Below are positions 22,186-34,746 of a DNA stretch of 64,000 bases, piece by piece. The stretch's first letter is position 1. Every line of letters starts with the position of its first letter. The translations under genes were made by a program, and so were the position numbers. Source of the stretch: Notospermus geniculatus (lineage: Eukaryota > Nemertea > Pilidiophora > Heteronemertea > Lineidae); the NCBI GenBank assembly GCA_002633025.1, contig NMRB01000296.1:165813-229812 (forward strand), given 5' to 3'. The notes beneath the pieces are model-generated. The model saw only the letters and a list, made by a program, of their open reading frames with translations. It was not told the origin of the DNA and made no database searches.

Positions 22186-25100
22186 AAAACAAAGTTGTGG
22201 TAGATTTTGGTTGGGATCCAGGGATAAATACCTACCAAGCGACAAAGTCTCAGATCACGCCTTGCACCGGGGAGGCATTATCTGGGCGGTGTGGGACCTT
22301 GAGCACTGCAAAGCCACCCAAGGAACCTCAGAGACAAAGCTGAACAAGGAATCTTATCGTTATCTATCACATCTATCCCCATCGTAGTGGTGACAGTCAC
22401 CCCTGGGGCCTGCACATCTAAAACGCCTCATTCTGTCGGACGAGCTGGAACAAAGTACTCAGTCTCTGAAACCTGTGGATCCAAATCCCGACGCGCAAAA
22501 CTTGGCCATCGCCAACGTTCCTCATCATCTGCAGGTGGACCTCTTTCCTCAGTATGCACCCGCTGTTATCATGTCACCTGCATTTACCTTAGTCTGTCAC
22601 TTGCAGGAGCTATGGACAGGTCATGTCATCTCAGCACACTGGTGGCGGCCAACATGTGGTGTGAACTGCCGAGGACATACGAAAATTACCAAACAGGAAA
22701 TATACCAGTATTGTTGTGCAGTGTTCCTTCAATGTCAGGTTCTCTTGTAGTTCTGGAACTTTGTTGGGAACGGAACGCAATGGCAGAAACACTTGGGACT
22801 GGGTTGTCCCTGCAGATCCCAGAAGAGTTGAACAAAGCTTTTCTGTTTGGTCTTCCCCACCGAGGTTAAACCACAGGGCAAAAAGGTCCAAAACCTGTCA
22901 TGGAACCACACAAAACCGCCTTGCCTGTGGTCTGTTGTTTCAATCCCCTCACTTGACTCCCCAGTACGACAGAGATCTAGCCGAGCTCTTGCGGTGGCAC
23001 AAACTGCATGGTTCCAGCTATAGTTTCCCCAGCTACACTTCAGGAGGTGAGACAAGGGGCCAAGTGACAACTTAGATTGGTTCGCTACCTTCACCACTGA
23101 CTGTGACTTCATTTCTTTTGGTTCGTGTAAGAACCATACAAACAAGATCAAGACTCCTCGTGGAGACAAGTTTTCCTGCTCGTGGTAAAGAGAGTAGTCC
23201 TCCCTCGCTATTACGAACCAACCCTTCAGGTTCCAAGGGTTAGGCTCGTACTAACACGGAGTTCGTAATAGCGAGGATTTACATACATGTCATGAAATTT
23301 TGGGAGCCAGACGTTGGGTTCGTAATATCCGTGAGTTCGTAAAATCGAGGTTTGTAGGAGCGAGGGTGATTGTACTATAGTTGCACTTTTGAGATTAGTT
23401 AAGTTTTGTCAACAGTAATCAAATGAACTTCAATGCAGTATTAAACTGGGGATGGACTTCAAACAAGAATTGAAGGCCACTGCAAAACAATATACAGGGA
23501 CCAGTTCAGGCTCCGTGGTGTCGCATCTGTCTTTTGATTACATTTATTCAACGTCTGTCTTCGTATAAAATTGGATTGAAAGGTTGTAACCAGAATATCT
23601 GGTATCTTGTCAAGTAGCTGTTGATGGAATAATAGCACACAAGGGACCCAGTGTCCTTTGAAAAACACATCTCTGGGGATCTGTAATTGTATATTTGTTA
23701 ATGAACATCTTCTGGATCTTCTGTGTGCACTTAAGTGTGGATGGACCGCAGCTCGATTGGTCAACAATATCCCATGATACTTGGTCAATTAACTGGTCGA
23801 CGCTGTTATTTCGTCATTGGGATTAAGGAGAGTTGATGTGGAAACATCAAATTCAGAAATGAAAGAGAAGAATTTGCCATTGCATCCTTGAAAAACAAAG
23901 TTGTGGTAGATTTTGGTTGGCATCCAGGGATAAATACCTACCAAGTGACAAAGTCTCAGATCACGCCTTGCACCGGGGAGGCATTATCTGGGCGGTGTGG
24001 GACCTTGAGAACTGCATTAGCCACCGAAGGAACCTCAGAGACAAAGCTGAACAAGGAATCTTATTGTTATCTATCACATCTATCCCCATCGTAGTGATGA
24101 CAGTCACCCCTGGGGCCTGCACATCTAAAACGCCTCATTCTGTCGGACGAGCTGGAACAAAGTACTCAGTCTCTGAAACCTGTGGATCCAAATCCTGACC
24201 CACAAAACTTGGTCATCGCCAACGTTCCTCATCATCTGCAGGTGGACCTCTTTCCTCAGTGTGCACCCGCTGTTCTCATGTCACCTGCATTTACCTTAGT
24301 CTGTCACTTGCAGGAGCTATGGACAGGTCATGTCATCTCAACACACTGGTGGCGGCCAACATGTGGCGTGAACTGCCGAGGACATACAAAAATTACCAAA
24401 CAGGAAATATACCAGTATCGTTGTGCAGTGTTCCTTCAATGTCAGGTTCTCTTGTAGTTCTGGAACTTGGTTGTTGGGAATGGAACGCAATGGCAGAAAT
24501 GCTTGTCCCTGCAGATCCCAGAAGAGTTGAGCAAAGCTTTTCTGTTTGGTCTTCCCCACTGAGGTTAAACCACAGGGCAAAAGGGTCCAAAACCTGTAAT
24601 GAAACCACTCAAAAACCACCTTGCCTGTGGTCTGTTCTTCCAAACCCCTCACTTGACTCCCCAGTACGACGGAGATCCAGCCGAGCTGCTCTTGATGGCC
24701 AGCTCTTGCGGTGGCACAAACTGCATGGTCCCAGCTATAGTTTCCCCAGCTACACTTCAGGAGGTGAAAAAAGGGGCCAAGTGACAACTTAGACATGTTA
24801 GATTGGTTCGCTACCTTCACCACTGACTGTGACTTCATTTCTTTTGGTTCGTGTAAGAATCATACGAACAAGATCAAGACTCCTCGTCAGCTTGGAGACA
24901 ACTTTTCCTCCTCGTGGTAAAGAGAGTAGTCCTCCCTCGCTATTACGAACCCTTCGGGGTCCAGGGTTAAGTTTGTACTAACACGGAGTTCGTAATAGCA
25001 AGGATTTACATACATGTCATGAAATTTTGGGAGCCAGATGTTGGGTTCGTAATATCCGGGAGTTCGTAAAATCGAGGTTCGTAAGAGCGAGGGTGATTGT

Positions 25101-25525
25101 ACTATAGTTGCACTTTTGAGATTAGTTAGGTTTGGTCAACAATACTGGTAATCAAATGAATTTCAATGCAGTATTAAACTGGGGATGGACTTCAAACAAA
25201 AATTGAAGGCCACTGAAAAACAATTACAGGGACCAGTTCAGGCTCCATGGAGTCGCATGTCTTTTGATTGCATTTGTTCAACATCTGTTTGTCTTCGTAT
25301 AAAATTGGATTGAAAGGTTGTAACCAGAATATCTGGTATCTTGTCAAGTAGCTGTTGATGGAATAATAACACACAAGGGAGCCAGTGTCCTTTGAAAAAC
25401 AAGTCTCTGGGGATCTGTAATTGTATATTTGTTAATGAACATCTTATGGATCTTCTGTGTGCACTTAAGTGTGGATGGACCGCAGCTCGATTGGTCAACA
25501 ATATCCCATGATACTTGGTCAATTA
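22087..25525. repeat. Tandem duplication, two 1.7-kb units
   Basis: Unit 1 is 22087-23792 and unit 2 is 23793-25525. Both start CTGGTCGACGCTGTTATTTC and end CATGATACTTGGTCAATTA. Divergence is a few percent with scattered 1-20 bp indels that break every long frame (up to 177 codons in unit 2), so I see no preserved protein. Both contain the segment ILSDELEQSTQSLKP (near 22420 and 24130), after an AG that could be an acceptor; substitutions there are mostly replacement changes. A related fragment (PPRLNHRK when translated) appears at 26790-26850 on the opposite strand. Confidence 0.85.
23200..23375. repeat. GTTCGTAATAGCGAGG repeat (second copy 24940-25105)
   Basis: CTCGCTATTACGAAC and GTTCGTAATAGCGAGG form a hairpin (23203-23276). 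Further copies, GTTCGTAATATCC and GTTCGTAAAATCGAGG, follow before GCGAGGGTGATTGTACTATA. It looks like a decayed inverted/tandem element. Confidence 0.5.
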
Positions 25526-25834
25526 GTTTAAACGCACTTGTTTCCCTCTCTTCTATCATATAATGGCAATCTATCTCAGATTAATCTGGGTAGAGTAGGT
25601 TACCGTAGCCAAGCGCATGTCCTTCGGGAGCTTCTTCGGACATAAGATGGACGCCACATGTTGATAACCCTTAAGATGTCCCCTGATGCTGCGAGCACAT
25701 TGTGCTGTATTTGAGAGTGTTCTCCTTTGGTGCTTGTTGCCCATTGTAGCAGTAGGCCACATTTGTGTGCCATGGATACGTCACCTCCAATTAGGGATTC
25801 TAAAGTTTGGAGTCAGTTCATGAAACAGGCCCCA

Positions 25835-25962
25835 GAGCCCATATTCCTAAAACTGCTTAGGTCTGAGTGTGACACTTATCCTTTGTTCAACACAAAACAC
25901 AAAAGATAAGTATCATACTTTGATTTAAGTACATGTATGTTTATGTTTGTGAATATGGACCC
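25835..25962. mobile_element. Foldback element, AGCCCATATTC ends
   Basis: GAGCCCATATTCCTAAAAC pairs imperfectly with GTTTGTGAATATGGACCC, and an inner stem (CTTATCCTTTGT / ACAAAAGATAAG) lies within. It is about 128 bp. Confidence 0.5.
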
Positions 25963-26344
25963 AGGTGTCCACCTGCTTGAGGTGTCTGTCAAGGGATGTT
26001 TTACTGTACTTCTTCACCAATAATGTGAATCATCAAGGAGAAATGTCCGAGATGATGCCACCCTAGAAAGAGGCAGAAAATACTTGAGCACTGAGTGAAT
26101 GACCAGAATGGAGGGTTGTGCTGGATCAAACGTGGGAGATTAGCCTTGGCTCCCTGCACTTTATTCAGTCTGATCGCCCTTGCCATGGATGTATGATTAC
26201 TGGCCAATAAAAATAAGATAGGGCCAGGCCTCAGGATTACCCGTATCTTGAAACAGAGCCGATTTGAGGGCACATAGGAGCCATTAGGAGTATCGGAACG
26301 AGTGTTTCGGGCATCTGGTGGCATTCAAACATCCACATTCCCGC

Positions 26345-26640
26345 AAGTGGCAATTATATATTTGTATCAATCTGGGTCATTCCGTCATCAATTGCCTATA
26401 ATTCGCTCAGAGTCCGTCCACTGATCCTCTAGGGTATCGGGAAATTAAGCTTGTTTTTGAAATGGCAGCCATGTGGTGCTGGGATGGTCAATCTAAGTGG
26501 GTAAGGGCTCAAACGACCCATTCATCATGCCAATGGCCTGGACGGACATTGTTCGAATATTGTATGATAATCTCGCGCCCAAATCACAAATATAATCGAG
26601 ATTGAATCAGGAGAAATAATCAATTTCATCTGGCGTATTC
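26345..26640. promoter_or_regulatory. Candidate cis-regulatory block
   Basis: No repeat or ORF context. Homeodomain-like words are dense (AAGTGGCAATTA, GAAATTAAGC, AAATAATCAATTTC), as are paired ATAATC/GATTGAATC words. This is a composition-based guess only. Confidence 0.15.
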
Positions 26641-26705
26641 CGGGTTGTTCTGAGATGCCCTGCAATGACCATAGGTCACCTCTGAGTGAATGAGTCCCTT
26701 GGTAG

Positions 26706-26745
26706 AGGCGCTCCTCCATATTAGAGTCTTCTCATGCAAGTCAGC
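26706..26745. mobile_element. Left-end fragment, CTCCTCC foldback family
   Basis: GGCGCTCCTCCATATTAGAG then TCTTCTCATG matches the left arm at 3119. Confidence 0.4.
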
Positions 26746-26923
26746 AATTCAAAATTGTTTTCGAGTACGACTTGCGTTGGGACAATGTCAGGAACGACGG
26801 CTGATAGTTTCCTGTGGTTGAGTCGTGGAGGAGCACCATCAGAAGCAGAGCTTGTTTGCATCAGGAGTCCTGCCTTGAGTTCCAGCAAATCCCACCAGGA
26901 GCAGCAGAAGATTCTCTGTTGCA

Positions 26924-27738
26924 TTTTGAGATGTTCTGGGTAAATCTGCCGTGATCAGAACCAGGGCGTGGAGGTCTGTTTCTAGTTCGTTTCAGCATAT
27001 CCCACCAGTGGGAGCTGGCATCGGGGTTACGTCAGAAGATCAATTCATTGTGTGGTGACAATGGCGTGGTTGAACAGCAGGTTACGCCATGGAAAACATC
27101 TTCCTCATCACCAACTTGAGGCCATTCTTCCAACTGTTGAGGCAGCCCACTATTTGACACATCGCCACCGTTCGATCAGAACTGGAAGGAACTCTCAATA
27201 TCAGCTGGGAGATGGCTCAAGAGGCTTGAACTCATTCACATCCCTCAGTTTGGTAACCTTTCCCTGGTGGCTATTTGATGGCCTCTCTTGGGTATCCAAT
27301 GACTGGTAGATCTTTCCTGCAATGAATTTTGAGATGTTCTGGGTAAATCTGCCGTGATCAGAACCAGGGCTTCCCGTTTGCTTGTGGAGGTCTCTTTCTA
27401 GTTCGTTTCAGCATATCCCACCAGTGGGAGCTGGCATCGGGGTTACGTCAGAAGATCAATTCATTGTGTGGTGACAATGGCGTGGTTGAACAGCAGGTTA
27501 CGCCATGGAAAACGTCTTCCTCATCACCAACTTGAGGTTGTTCTTCCAACTGTTGAGGCAGCCCACTATTTGACACATCGCCACCGTTAGATCAGAACTG
27601 GAAGGAACTCTCAATATCAGCTGGGAGATGGCTCAAGGCTTGAACTCATTCACATCCCTCAGTTTGGTAACCTTTCCCTGGTGGCTATTTGATGGCCTCT
27701 CTTGGGTATCCAATGACTGGTAGATCTTTCCTGCAATG
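26924..27738. repeat. Tandem duplication, two 403-bp units
   Basis: Units start at 26924 and 27327 with TTTTGAGATGTTCTGGGTAA and end near CTGGTAGATCTTTCCTGCAA. They are nearly identical; unit 2 has an 18-bp insertion (CTTCCCGTTTGCTTGTGG) and a 3-bp loss. An 85-codon ORF in unit 1 is not preserved in unit 2. Confidence 0.85.
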
Positions 27739-29179
27739 CCCTTTTCTATTAGACTATTGTCTCTTGGATGAAGACCCTAAGGTATCATTAAGAGAACCAC
27801 CTTGTATTCTTGTATACGGCTTGTCGGATCGCGTTATGTGATACCTTCATTATTCTCTTCCTCCATTCATTTTGAATTCACCCCTATTGTATGTGACCTT
27901 GGGATCAAGTGCAAAGTGTTAGATAGTTCGTTGGAATTTCACAGGTGGATTTATTAAAGATGCTGCTGAAGGCAGGAAATCTCTATTGCTACTAACCAGA
28001 GATGTTTCATATGGTCCATAGGTGGTAGGGGTGGATGGTGGGCCAGTGGTGGCGTTTCATGCCAAAATTCTCACTATCGTCTCTAAAATACATAGTTTAT
28101 TTGAACTTCCATGATTAGTTCAGCAAGTTCCTTTGATACAAACCTTGTAGTGTGTTCCTCTCCCTGACTTGCTAACAGTAACACCATGTCTTTGAGGGCT
28201 TAAGGCTACATGTAGTTCGCCATTAGTATGTTGTAGCAATACCACTGATAAACTTTGTCTGGTGTTTCTTATCATCGTCTTCCACCGATTGTTCAAAGCT
28301 TTCTCAAACTGTTAAAGATGCGATGACAGTCCATCCCAAACTTCGTCTAATCTTCTGACTGCACATCCTTAGAATCCCTCTCTCTTCAGAACAATTGAAA
28401 TTCTATGATTATGCCAATTAAGCTGCTGTTCAGACACCATTTTATCTCTCGCTTTCACCGCATGTCCGAAACCTTGGTGAATGCAAGATAATGACAGCGA
28501 CTGTCTATCAGTCATCCACCATTCCCGAGTTAAACGGTGTATATCATGTCAGAAGGACAATTGAAATTCTGCGAGTATATCGTGGCAATCCTCGGTAATA
28601 CGTCTTGTTGTTTCTAGGGAGTTTAGAGTAGAAGTCCAACAGATGTTCGCCGGAATAACAACGAGCTTTGGGGTTACCCGTCAAGACCTGCTGATGATTT
28701 GAGATCTGTAACAAGTCATGTTGTTTGTTAGGATGTGGAAAAAATGCCAAGATGTTGAGTGGGGTGTTAGACATCCTGAGGTAATCAATGGTTCTTAGCG
28801 TTTGGTCCCTCCGTCAAGGCATGATGTATGCTGTGAGGGTGGGGGGGGGGGTCGGGGGAGGGAGGGAGCATTAACAACTGCTGATTACCTCAAGATGGCC
28901 GATAGAGCGCTGTAGAAATGAACGGATGAAGGCATGAAATGTACTGTTTGTAAACTTTCTGAAGGGCTGTGGATGTTGTAGTTGTGGTCTTTGACGACTA
29001 ATGGAAGGTCCAGAAGAATCAAGCTGGGGAAAAATACTCGATTAAAAACAATCTTGTCCTTCATTTGAGAGTGTCGTGCTGGGTTTGTTGACGTGAATCT
29101 TCTCATTGACTTGTTTTTGATGACAGGAATTCATCCACTCTCTCCGTCATCCTGTCTCTTTCCTTTCTTTAAGTGCTGC
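27739..29179. other. No gene recognised
   Basis: Mixed DNA with a long G run near 28841. Short ORFs on both strands lack splice context. Confidence 0.4.
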
Positions 29180-29480
29180 TGCATTTGCGGTTACAAGATT
29201 CAAAAGATGTTCGCCGTCGTGTCGGAATATCGATGTGCCGTCATTCTTACCAATAAACGAGAGTGGGAATTTTTTCAAGGAGCCATCCTTGACCGATTTC
29301 ACGATTTAGCTTCAAGATACTTCAGTCGTAATTCACCCTGATTAAGATCAATAGACGATTATGGGATAGATACACTTAAAGATGCAAATGATTTTGATGA
29401 ATAATTGGGTAAAATTTTGACCCACGGATGAGAGTGCGTTTGGAGATTTTTTCTATCGCTGATAGAGTCGAGGCAGATTC
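29180..29480. promoter_or_regulatory. Candidate cis-regulatory block
   Basis: CpG-rich for the area, with CACCCTGATTAAGATCAATA, AATGATTTTGATGAATAATT and TTCTATCGCTGATAGA words. No repeat is detected. The overlapping 82-codon ORF is not convincing. Composition-based guess. Confidence 0.15.
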
Positions 29481-29604
29481 TTTGAATAGTAAAATATCGA
29501 TGAAATCTGACTCTAGAATGGTGGCAGCCTAGATTACAGATCCGTCACAGTCAACTTAACACTTTCTCTGCGAATGATACACTGATTCAAAATAGTTTCA
29601 GTGA

Positions 29605-29690
29605 GCTCCTCCATGTGAGAGTTTTCTCATGTGATTTGGTTCTCATTAGGCAGTTCATCACCATTGTTGGTGTCTTAGTGGACACTTGCT
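29605..29690. mobile_element. CTCCTCC foldback family, left half
   Basis: GCTCCTCCATGTGAGAGTTT then TCTCATGTGA matches 3119-3150 closely. The right half is missing. Confidence 0.5.
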
Positions 29691-32600
29691 AGCCTAGTCT
29701 GATCATGGCAATTACAAAAAATATGAATATAACAATCCAACCACAAACTGTGGAATTTGAGTTGATGGTCCAATAAAGTCCCGTCTCACTTCAATATATT
29801 ATGCGCCACAATTGAGCTTAGTTCTTTGTTTCAACTCCAATGTCACTCATTGAACTAGCCAAAATGGAGCATTTCCAGACACCATTTGAGATATTTTCGT
29901 CACATTTCCAATGGAAAATTGTCAATACAAGTGCTTGGTGCCATCGCGGCACCACTTGATGGGTTGCCCTAACCTTGTTAAACTCGCTTGTACACATCAT
30001 GTCTAAACATTGCTAATTGCAAGTTAAGTGGACAAATTCAAATTCAGAAAGTGAGTAAAAAGCAATTTGTTTTTTGTTGGCTCTGAATTTCATGCAGACC
30101 ATGTGATGTTCATGCCCTTGACACTCACATTTAACCATACTCCATGTTCTCACGGTCAAATTTGTCTACACACAGAAGATTGCTTGAAAGCTGGGGGATC
30201 TGAATTTGAGAATTTGGTCACTGATTCTGCAGGCTATGCTTTTGGACTGTTCCTGCGTGATTCGCAGACATCATGGACACATTTCTGGCAGCATGCTTGG
30301 AGAAGAATAGCAATTTTCATCGGGTTTGTGGATGTCGCATAGAATTTAATTGCTTGGGATTGGGACAGTAGACTATGAATAGAATTAAGAGTCTTCTTCA
30401 CCAAAAGAAACTGTTGTTCTCTGTTTGACTTTTTGCTCTTCCTTTGACATCAATCAGACCTTCTCTTAGTCAAGCCCAATTACTGTGCTCCTGGGAATCG
30501 TGGTCTGAGTGGTCAAGCTCTGACGTGGTTTGCTTCTTGGCAAGATCTGTGGGAGCTGATCAATGTCCATCATTTCTTTCTCAGCAACTTCATCTAAAAA
30601 AGGAATTCCATCAGCAATAACTCAATGAAACCATTGTGAAATAAACCACTGAACCATTGTCTATTTCAGTCGAGAAGAATTCATACCCCTGCTACATGAG
30701 ATTTGTAGCCAAGTTGCTGCCAAGGGTTATCTCCACAATTTCGCATATTTCCTTCTATGGTGGATTTCCAATTAGAATTTTTCACAATGCCCCACTGGGA
30801 ATGGTGGGAGGACATCCAGGTGCCAATGTGGCCATGGATTTTCTCCAAGTATACACCAGGATCCATCCTTTTATGTTTCCCTGAGTAAGGTTAGGTATTC
30901 AAATCAGACTGCTTAGTGAAAGAGATGTGGTCTGGCATAGTCTTTTGCCGAACGTTGCTGAAATGGCACGTTTATTTCCCGGACATGGATAACAGAACCC
31001 AGCGTTCCCTCTGCCTTGGCTCAGCCCTCGACTATAGTTTCTTGCATAGTTTCCTTGGGATCCTTGGGACTGAAGGTCAGCAGAACATGAAGACTCTGCT
31101 CCATCTCTTCGACAGGTCCATCAGACTCCTGAAGAAGCTTGTTTCATTGTATGGTTGTTCCTTTCATGTCTGGAAACCTTAGGAACGAGTAATATGAATT
31201 ATGGACCCATTGGTGTTGTATTACTGGGTATGAACATAAGGTTCTGGTTCCTCTACGATTCTCACATGGTTCTAGCTCTTTGTACTTATGAAATGATATC
31301 AAGGTTGAGATTCACCTGAACTTGGCATCGGCTCCTTCTGTAACACTATGACCTCCTTCAGACCTCTGGACCTCGCCTCCTGCCAGAGACCCATTGAAAT
31401 GTTCTGAATCATACCCTATCCGTTGCCAAAAATGATACCATGGAGGAGATGGGATGGCCATTGTTATGCTGGAGGGCTCCAGTCAAACTGATGTCTCGTC
31501 TGGTAACTCAGCCAGTTCGTCCGTGGTTATCTTTCTAGTGGCTGTAGGGAAGGCATTGAATGGACTGCAAACTGTTCTCCACTTCATATCTCCGCTCTTT
31601 AAGATACTGGTGCTGCTATTTCCTCTTTTGTTTGCCAAACTTTCTTGCCATCGGCAACAAAAACAGCTGCTTTTTTCGTCCAGGCCAAGAAGGCAGAACA
31701 CAACTGAAAACATGAAGTAAACTACTGTGGGAGCTCCTTATGTGGACGACTCTATGAGGAGGGGACCTCTCGGATTAAGGACACCACACTTCAGCTCCAA
31801 ATCGTACATGTCTGTCCGTGTTTACCATTGAAGTAGGACAGCATTTGTCACTTCCAAAGGTGTCACTAATAGATGAGGTCCCCTAGTTTGTGGATAATTT
31901 GTGGCGTAATGACACTTAAAGAATCCAATCCAAGGACCAGGCCTCTCCAATTGACATTGATATCATGGGCAGGTGGTCAAAATATCCTTGAACAAACACA
32001 ATCTAGACGGCCCATCACCCACGACCGGAGAACATCGTGGTAAACTATGTATTAGGTATATATGCGGAAGTGACATATTAAACATTCAATTGATGAATAT
32101 ATCTTGTGTATACAAGTAAATAACGTGGCGGTCTATGATGGAGGATTTGGTGAGGGCTCGGGAAACCAATCTCGAGTTTGAAAGGAAGCACAAGCACTGA
32201 TTGATGTTTCTGAGGCATGTGGAACTGCGACAGAAAATTGACGGATATTCGTCCGATTGGTTCGTTCATCATGGAGATGGCCGGAGTGATCATTAAAGAT
32301 GGATGATGTTGGCTCTTGATCAGAACCCTGGGTAATGTGGAATCCTGGGTAATGTCGATGTTGCTGGACTTGTGGACGGAGGCTGTGATATAGGCACACA
32401 CAGACTTCAAAAGACTTACTGCCGAATGCACCGTGGAACTCACATGTGAGGAGGTAGTGTGGAAATTCCACGTGATGTCACTGTTTCAGGACTTGGGGAT
32501 GGAGGATGGAGGTTGTAATCTAGGAATAGTAAGGACTCCAGGGTAGTCAACTCACGGCTTTCTGTCTCACTACCCCCTGTCCCGTGAAATCAAGTGCCAA

Positions 32601-33889
32601 ACCAAGATCTGTCTATGCTTGACATGTTGACATTGCATCATAATGATACGAAGTTGATTGCTCAGAGGGTGTGGCCATTCTTAACCTCGTTGTGCAGTGT
32701 GGTATGGTGGTCATCTTTGCCTCATCTGCGGTTAGCCTTTATGACGTAATCTTGAAAACAATCCAAACAACTCCACTAAATTAGTCATGCCTTCAAGTAC
32801 GAGTCGAAGTCCATCACAGCCTTATCAATCTTACCCTCATTTGCTTCGGTCAACAGCCCAAATGACCAGCCAACTGATCCACTGGCTAATGTCCAGCCGG
32901 AGAAATTGATCAACAATTCTTTTCATACGCCAAGCTATTATCTTGTGGAGCATTTACTGTCAGGATCAAGAAATTCTTGTGAAAAATGCCATGGATGTTC
33001 GTGACCTGTTGTCCAATGACCACTCGAGTTGTTCTGTGGAAGGCACTTGAATAAGGAGGGTCCCTCGTTTGTAGCGTTCGCTAATCCAAAGGACGTTTTG
33101 TTGTGGTGATTCGGCTGGACTCAGCCAATCAGACCGTCAGGATTGGTTTATTGACATTAGTGATTGGAAAGGACAGAGAGATATACGACTGGAGATTTTG
33201 TGGTTGTGAAACTGTAAAGCCTCTAGAAGGAAACATACTTCCACTGGGTTTTCATGTCATTGCTTATGCATCATTAAAATCATCTTGTATGATGTGAGGT
33301 GTTACATTTGAACACATTCTTCTTTGGACATTACCACAAACTTTGTCTTCAACCAACCAACTTCGAGTTTCTGGTCTTGGATTTTCCAACTCACAGATGG
33401 ATAACATATTATGCCAATCACAATTAGTTAGCACAAAAGCCACAGATGAGAAATAAACACCATAAAAAGCTTCTATCTTTGCGATCATTTTCTTGTCATT
33501 TATACCAAGAAAATCTGTCCCAATGGTAGTAAATTGGTGAGGCCAACTCAATGTCACTGCCCTGACGAATACCCTTTTGGTAATCCTCAGATATTCCTGA
33601 GGTCTTCATGATCCTTTGGAGACACTCATCTGTACTGCTCTAATCATGGTTGTCCTTGGCAATTTCAGCACTTTTCTTCAACTTATTTCGTTACGATTGT
33701 TAAGCCACCAGTTGTGCATCCTTGGAGTGCTGTCTCTTTGATTAGCAAGGGTTTGCGTTGTCGCTTTTTGTCTTGTTAGGCCATCCTTTCTTTTTGTCCA
33801 GTTCATCAAGAAGACAAATTGCTTGGAAACAAGGGAGTAATTATTGTACATACGACATGAGTAGTCATGAATAATCATTCGATCTTGTA
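29691..33889. other. No gene recognised (4.2 kb)
   Basis: Scattered ORFs of 60-121 codons, the longest on the minus strand at 32078-32471 where two frames overlap, have no splice context or domain. A short local repeat (CCTGGGTAATGT twice) lies near 32327. No hairpins or arrays are obvious. Confidence 0.35.
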
Positions 33890-34150
33890 GGGTTGAACCG
33901 TGGAACAGGTTCTACGAGATACTTATCTTGGGTTAGCGCAATTAAATCGGGAATTGACGGACCCGTGGGATGCCCCGTTTAGGACGCAGTTGCCTCGTTT
34001 GGTGGGAAAAAATGCCTTGTCTCTCTCGTGTATGTGCGAGCATCGTTTTGTGCAAGATTAGATCGATCGCTCGTATCAGATGAGCTCTCTCGGTAGTCAT
34101 CCATTATCTATCAGACGATACTCCCAATCAGGTAATTAGTGAAAAAGATG
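33890..34150. promoter_or_regulatory. Candidate cis-regulatory block, CpG-rich
   Basis: No repeat and no long ORF. CpG is enriched (GATCGATCGCTCG, GGACGCAG). Contains GATA-like CTTATCT and homeodomain-like GCAATTAAATCGGG and CAGGTAATTAG words. Composition-based guess. Confidence 0.2.
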
Positions 34151-34323
34151 CTCATTGGACATTCTGCTTAACGAAGGCAGCTATTTTCTCATACATTCTC
34201 AGTGATATATGTGCACAAGACTTTTACAGCCTATTGAATCTATATCCACTATGATTAGGTCAGTAGGATTGGTGGCTCACAGTTTTTGCAAAAGGGTCGT
34301 TGTCAGAAGATAAAAAGAGTGTA

Positions 34324-34746
34324 AGGATTCTGAATCCATTTCCCTTTGACAGCAGTGTCCTGGTGATTCTGAGTCCATTTCCCTTTATCATGTTTATGTC
34401 AGCAATGACCTGGGATTTCTAAGTCATTTCCCTTCATGTCAGCAATGACCTGGTGATCCTGAGTCCATTTCCCTTCATGTCAGCAGCGACCTGGTGATCC
34501 TGAGTCCGTTTCCCTTCATGTCAGCAACGACCTGGTGATCCTGAGTCCATTTCCGTTCATGTCAGCAACGACCTGGTGATCCTGAGTCCATTTCCCTTCA
34601 TGTCAGCAATGACCTGGCGATTCTGGTCCATTTCCCTTCATGTCAGCAATGACCTTGTGATCCTTAGTCCATTTCCCTTCATGTCAGCAACGACCTGGTG
34701 ATCCTGAGTCTGTTTCCCTTCATGTCAGCAATGACCTGATGAATCC
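34324..34746. repeat. 41-bp minisatellite, about ten copies
   Basis: The unit reads TCATGTCAGCAACGACCTGG followed by TGATCCTGAGTCCATTTCCCT. Central copies are nearly identical and edge copies carry small indels. Confidence 0.95.

Noticed and set aside
23459-23788. 109-codon minus ORF repeated at 25238-25522
   Set aside because: It lies within the tandem duplication and its C-terminal part differs by frame between units, so it is not maintained.
24259-24792. 177-codon ORF, the longest in the window
   Set aside because: The homologous stretch in the sister unit is broken by indels and substitutions are mostly replacement changes. No domain.
32078-32471. Two overlapping minus ORFs of 112-121 codons
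   Set aside because: Different frames, His/Ser/Pro-rich, no splice signals or domain.
34324-34746. CRISPR-like regular repeat
   Set aside because: A head-to-tail 41-bp minisatellite with no spacers.
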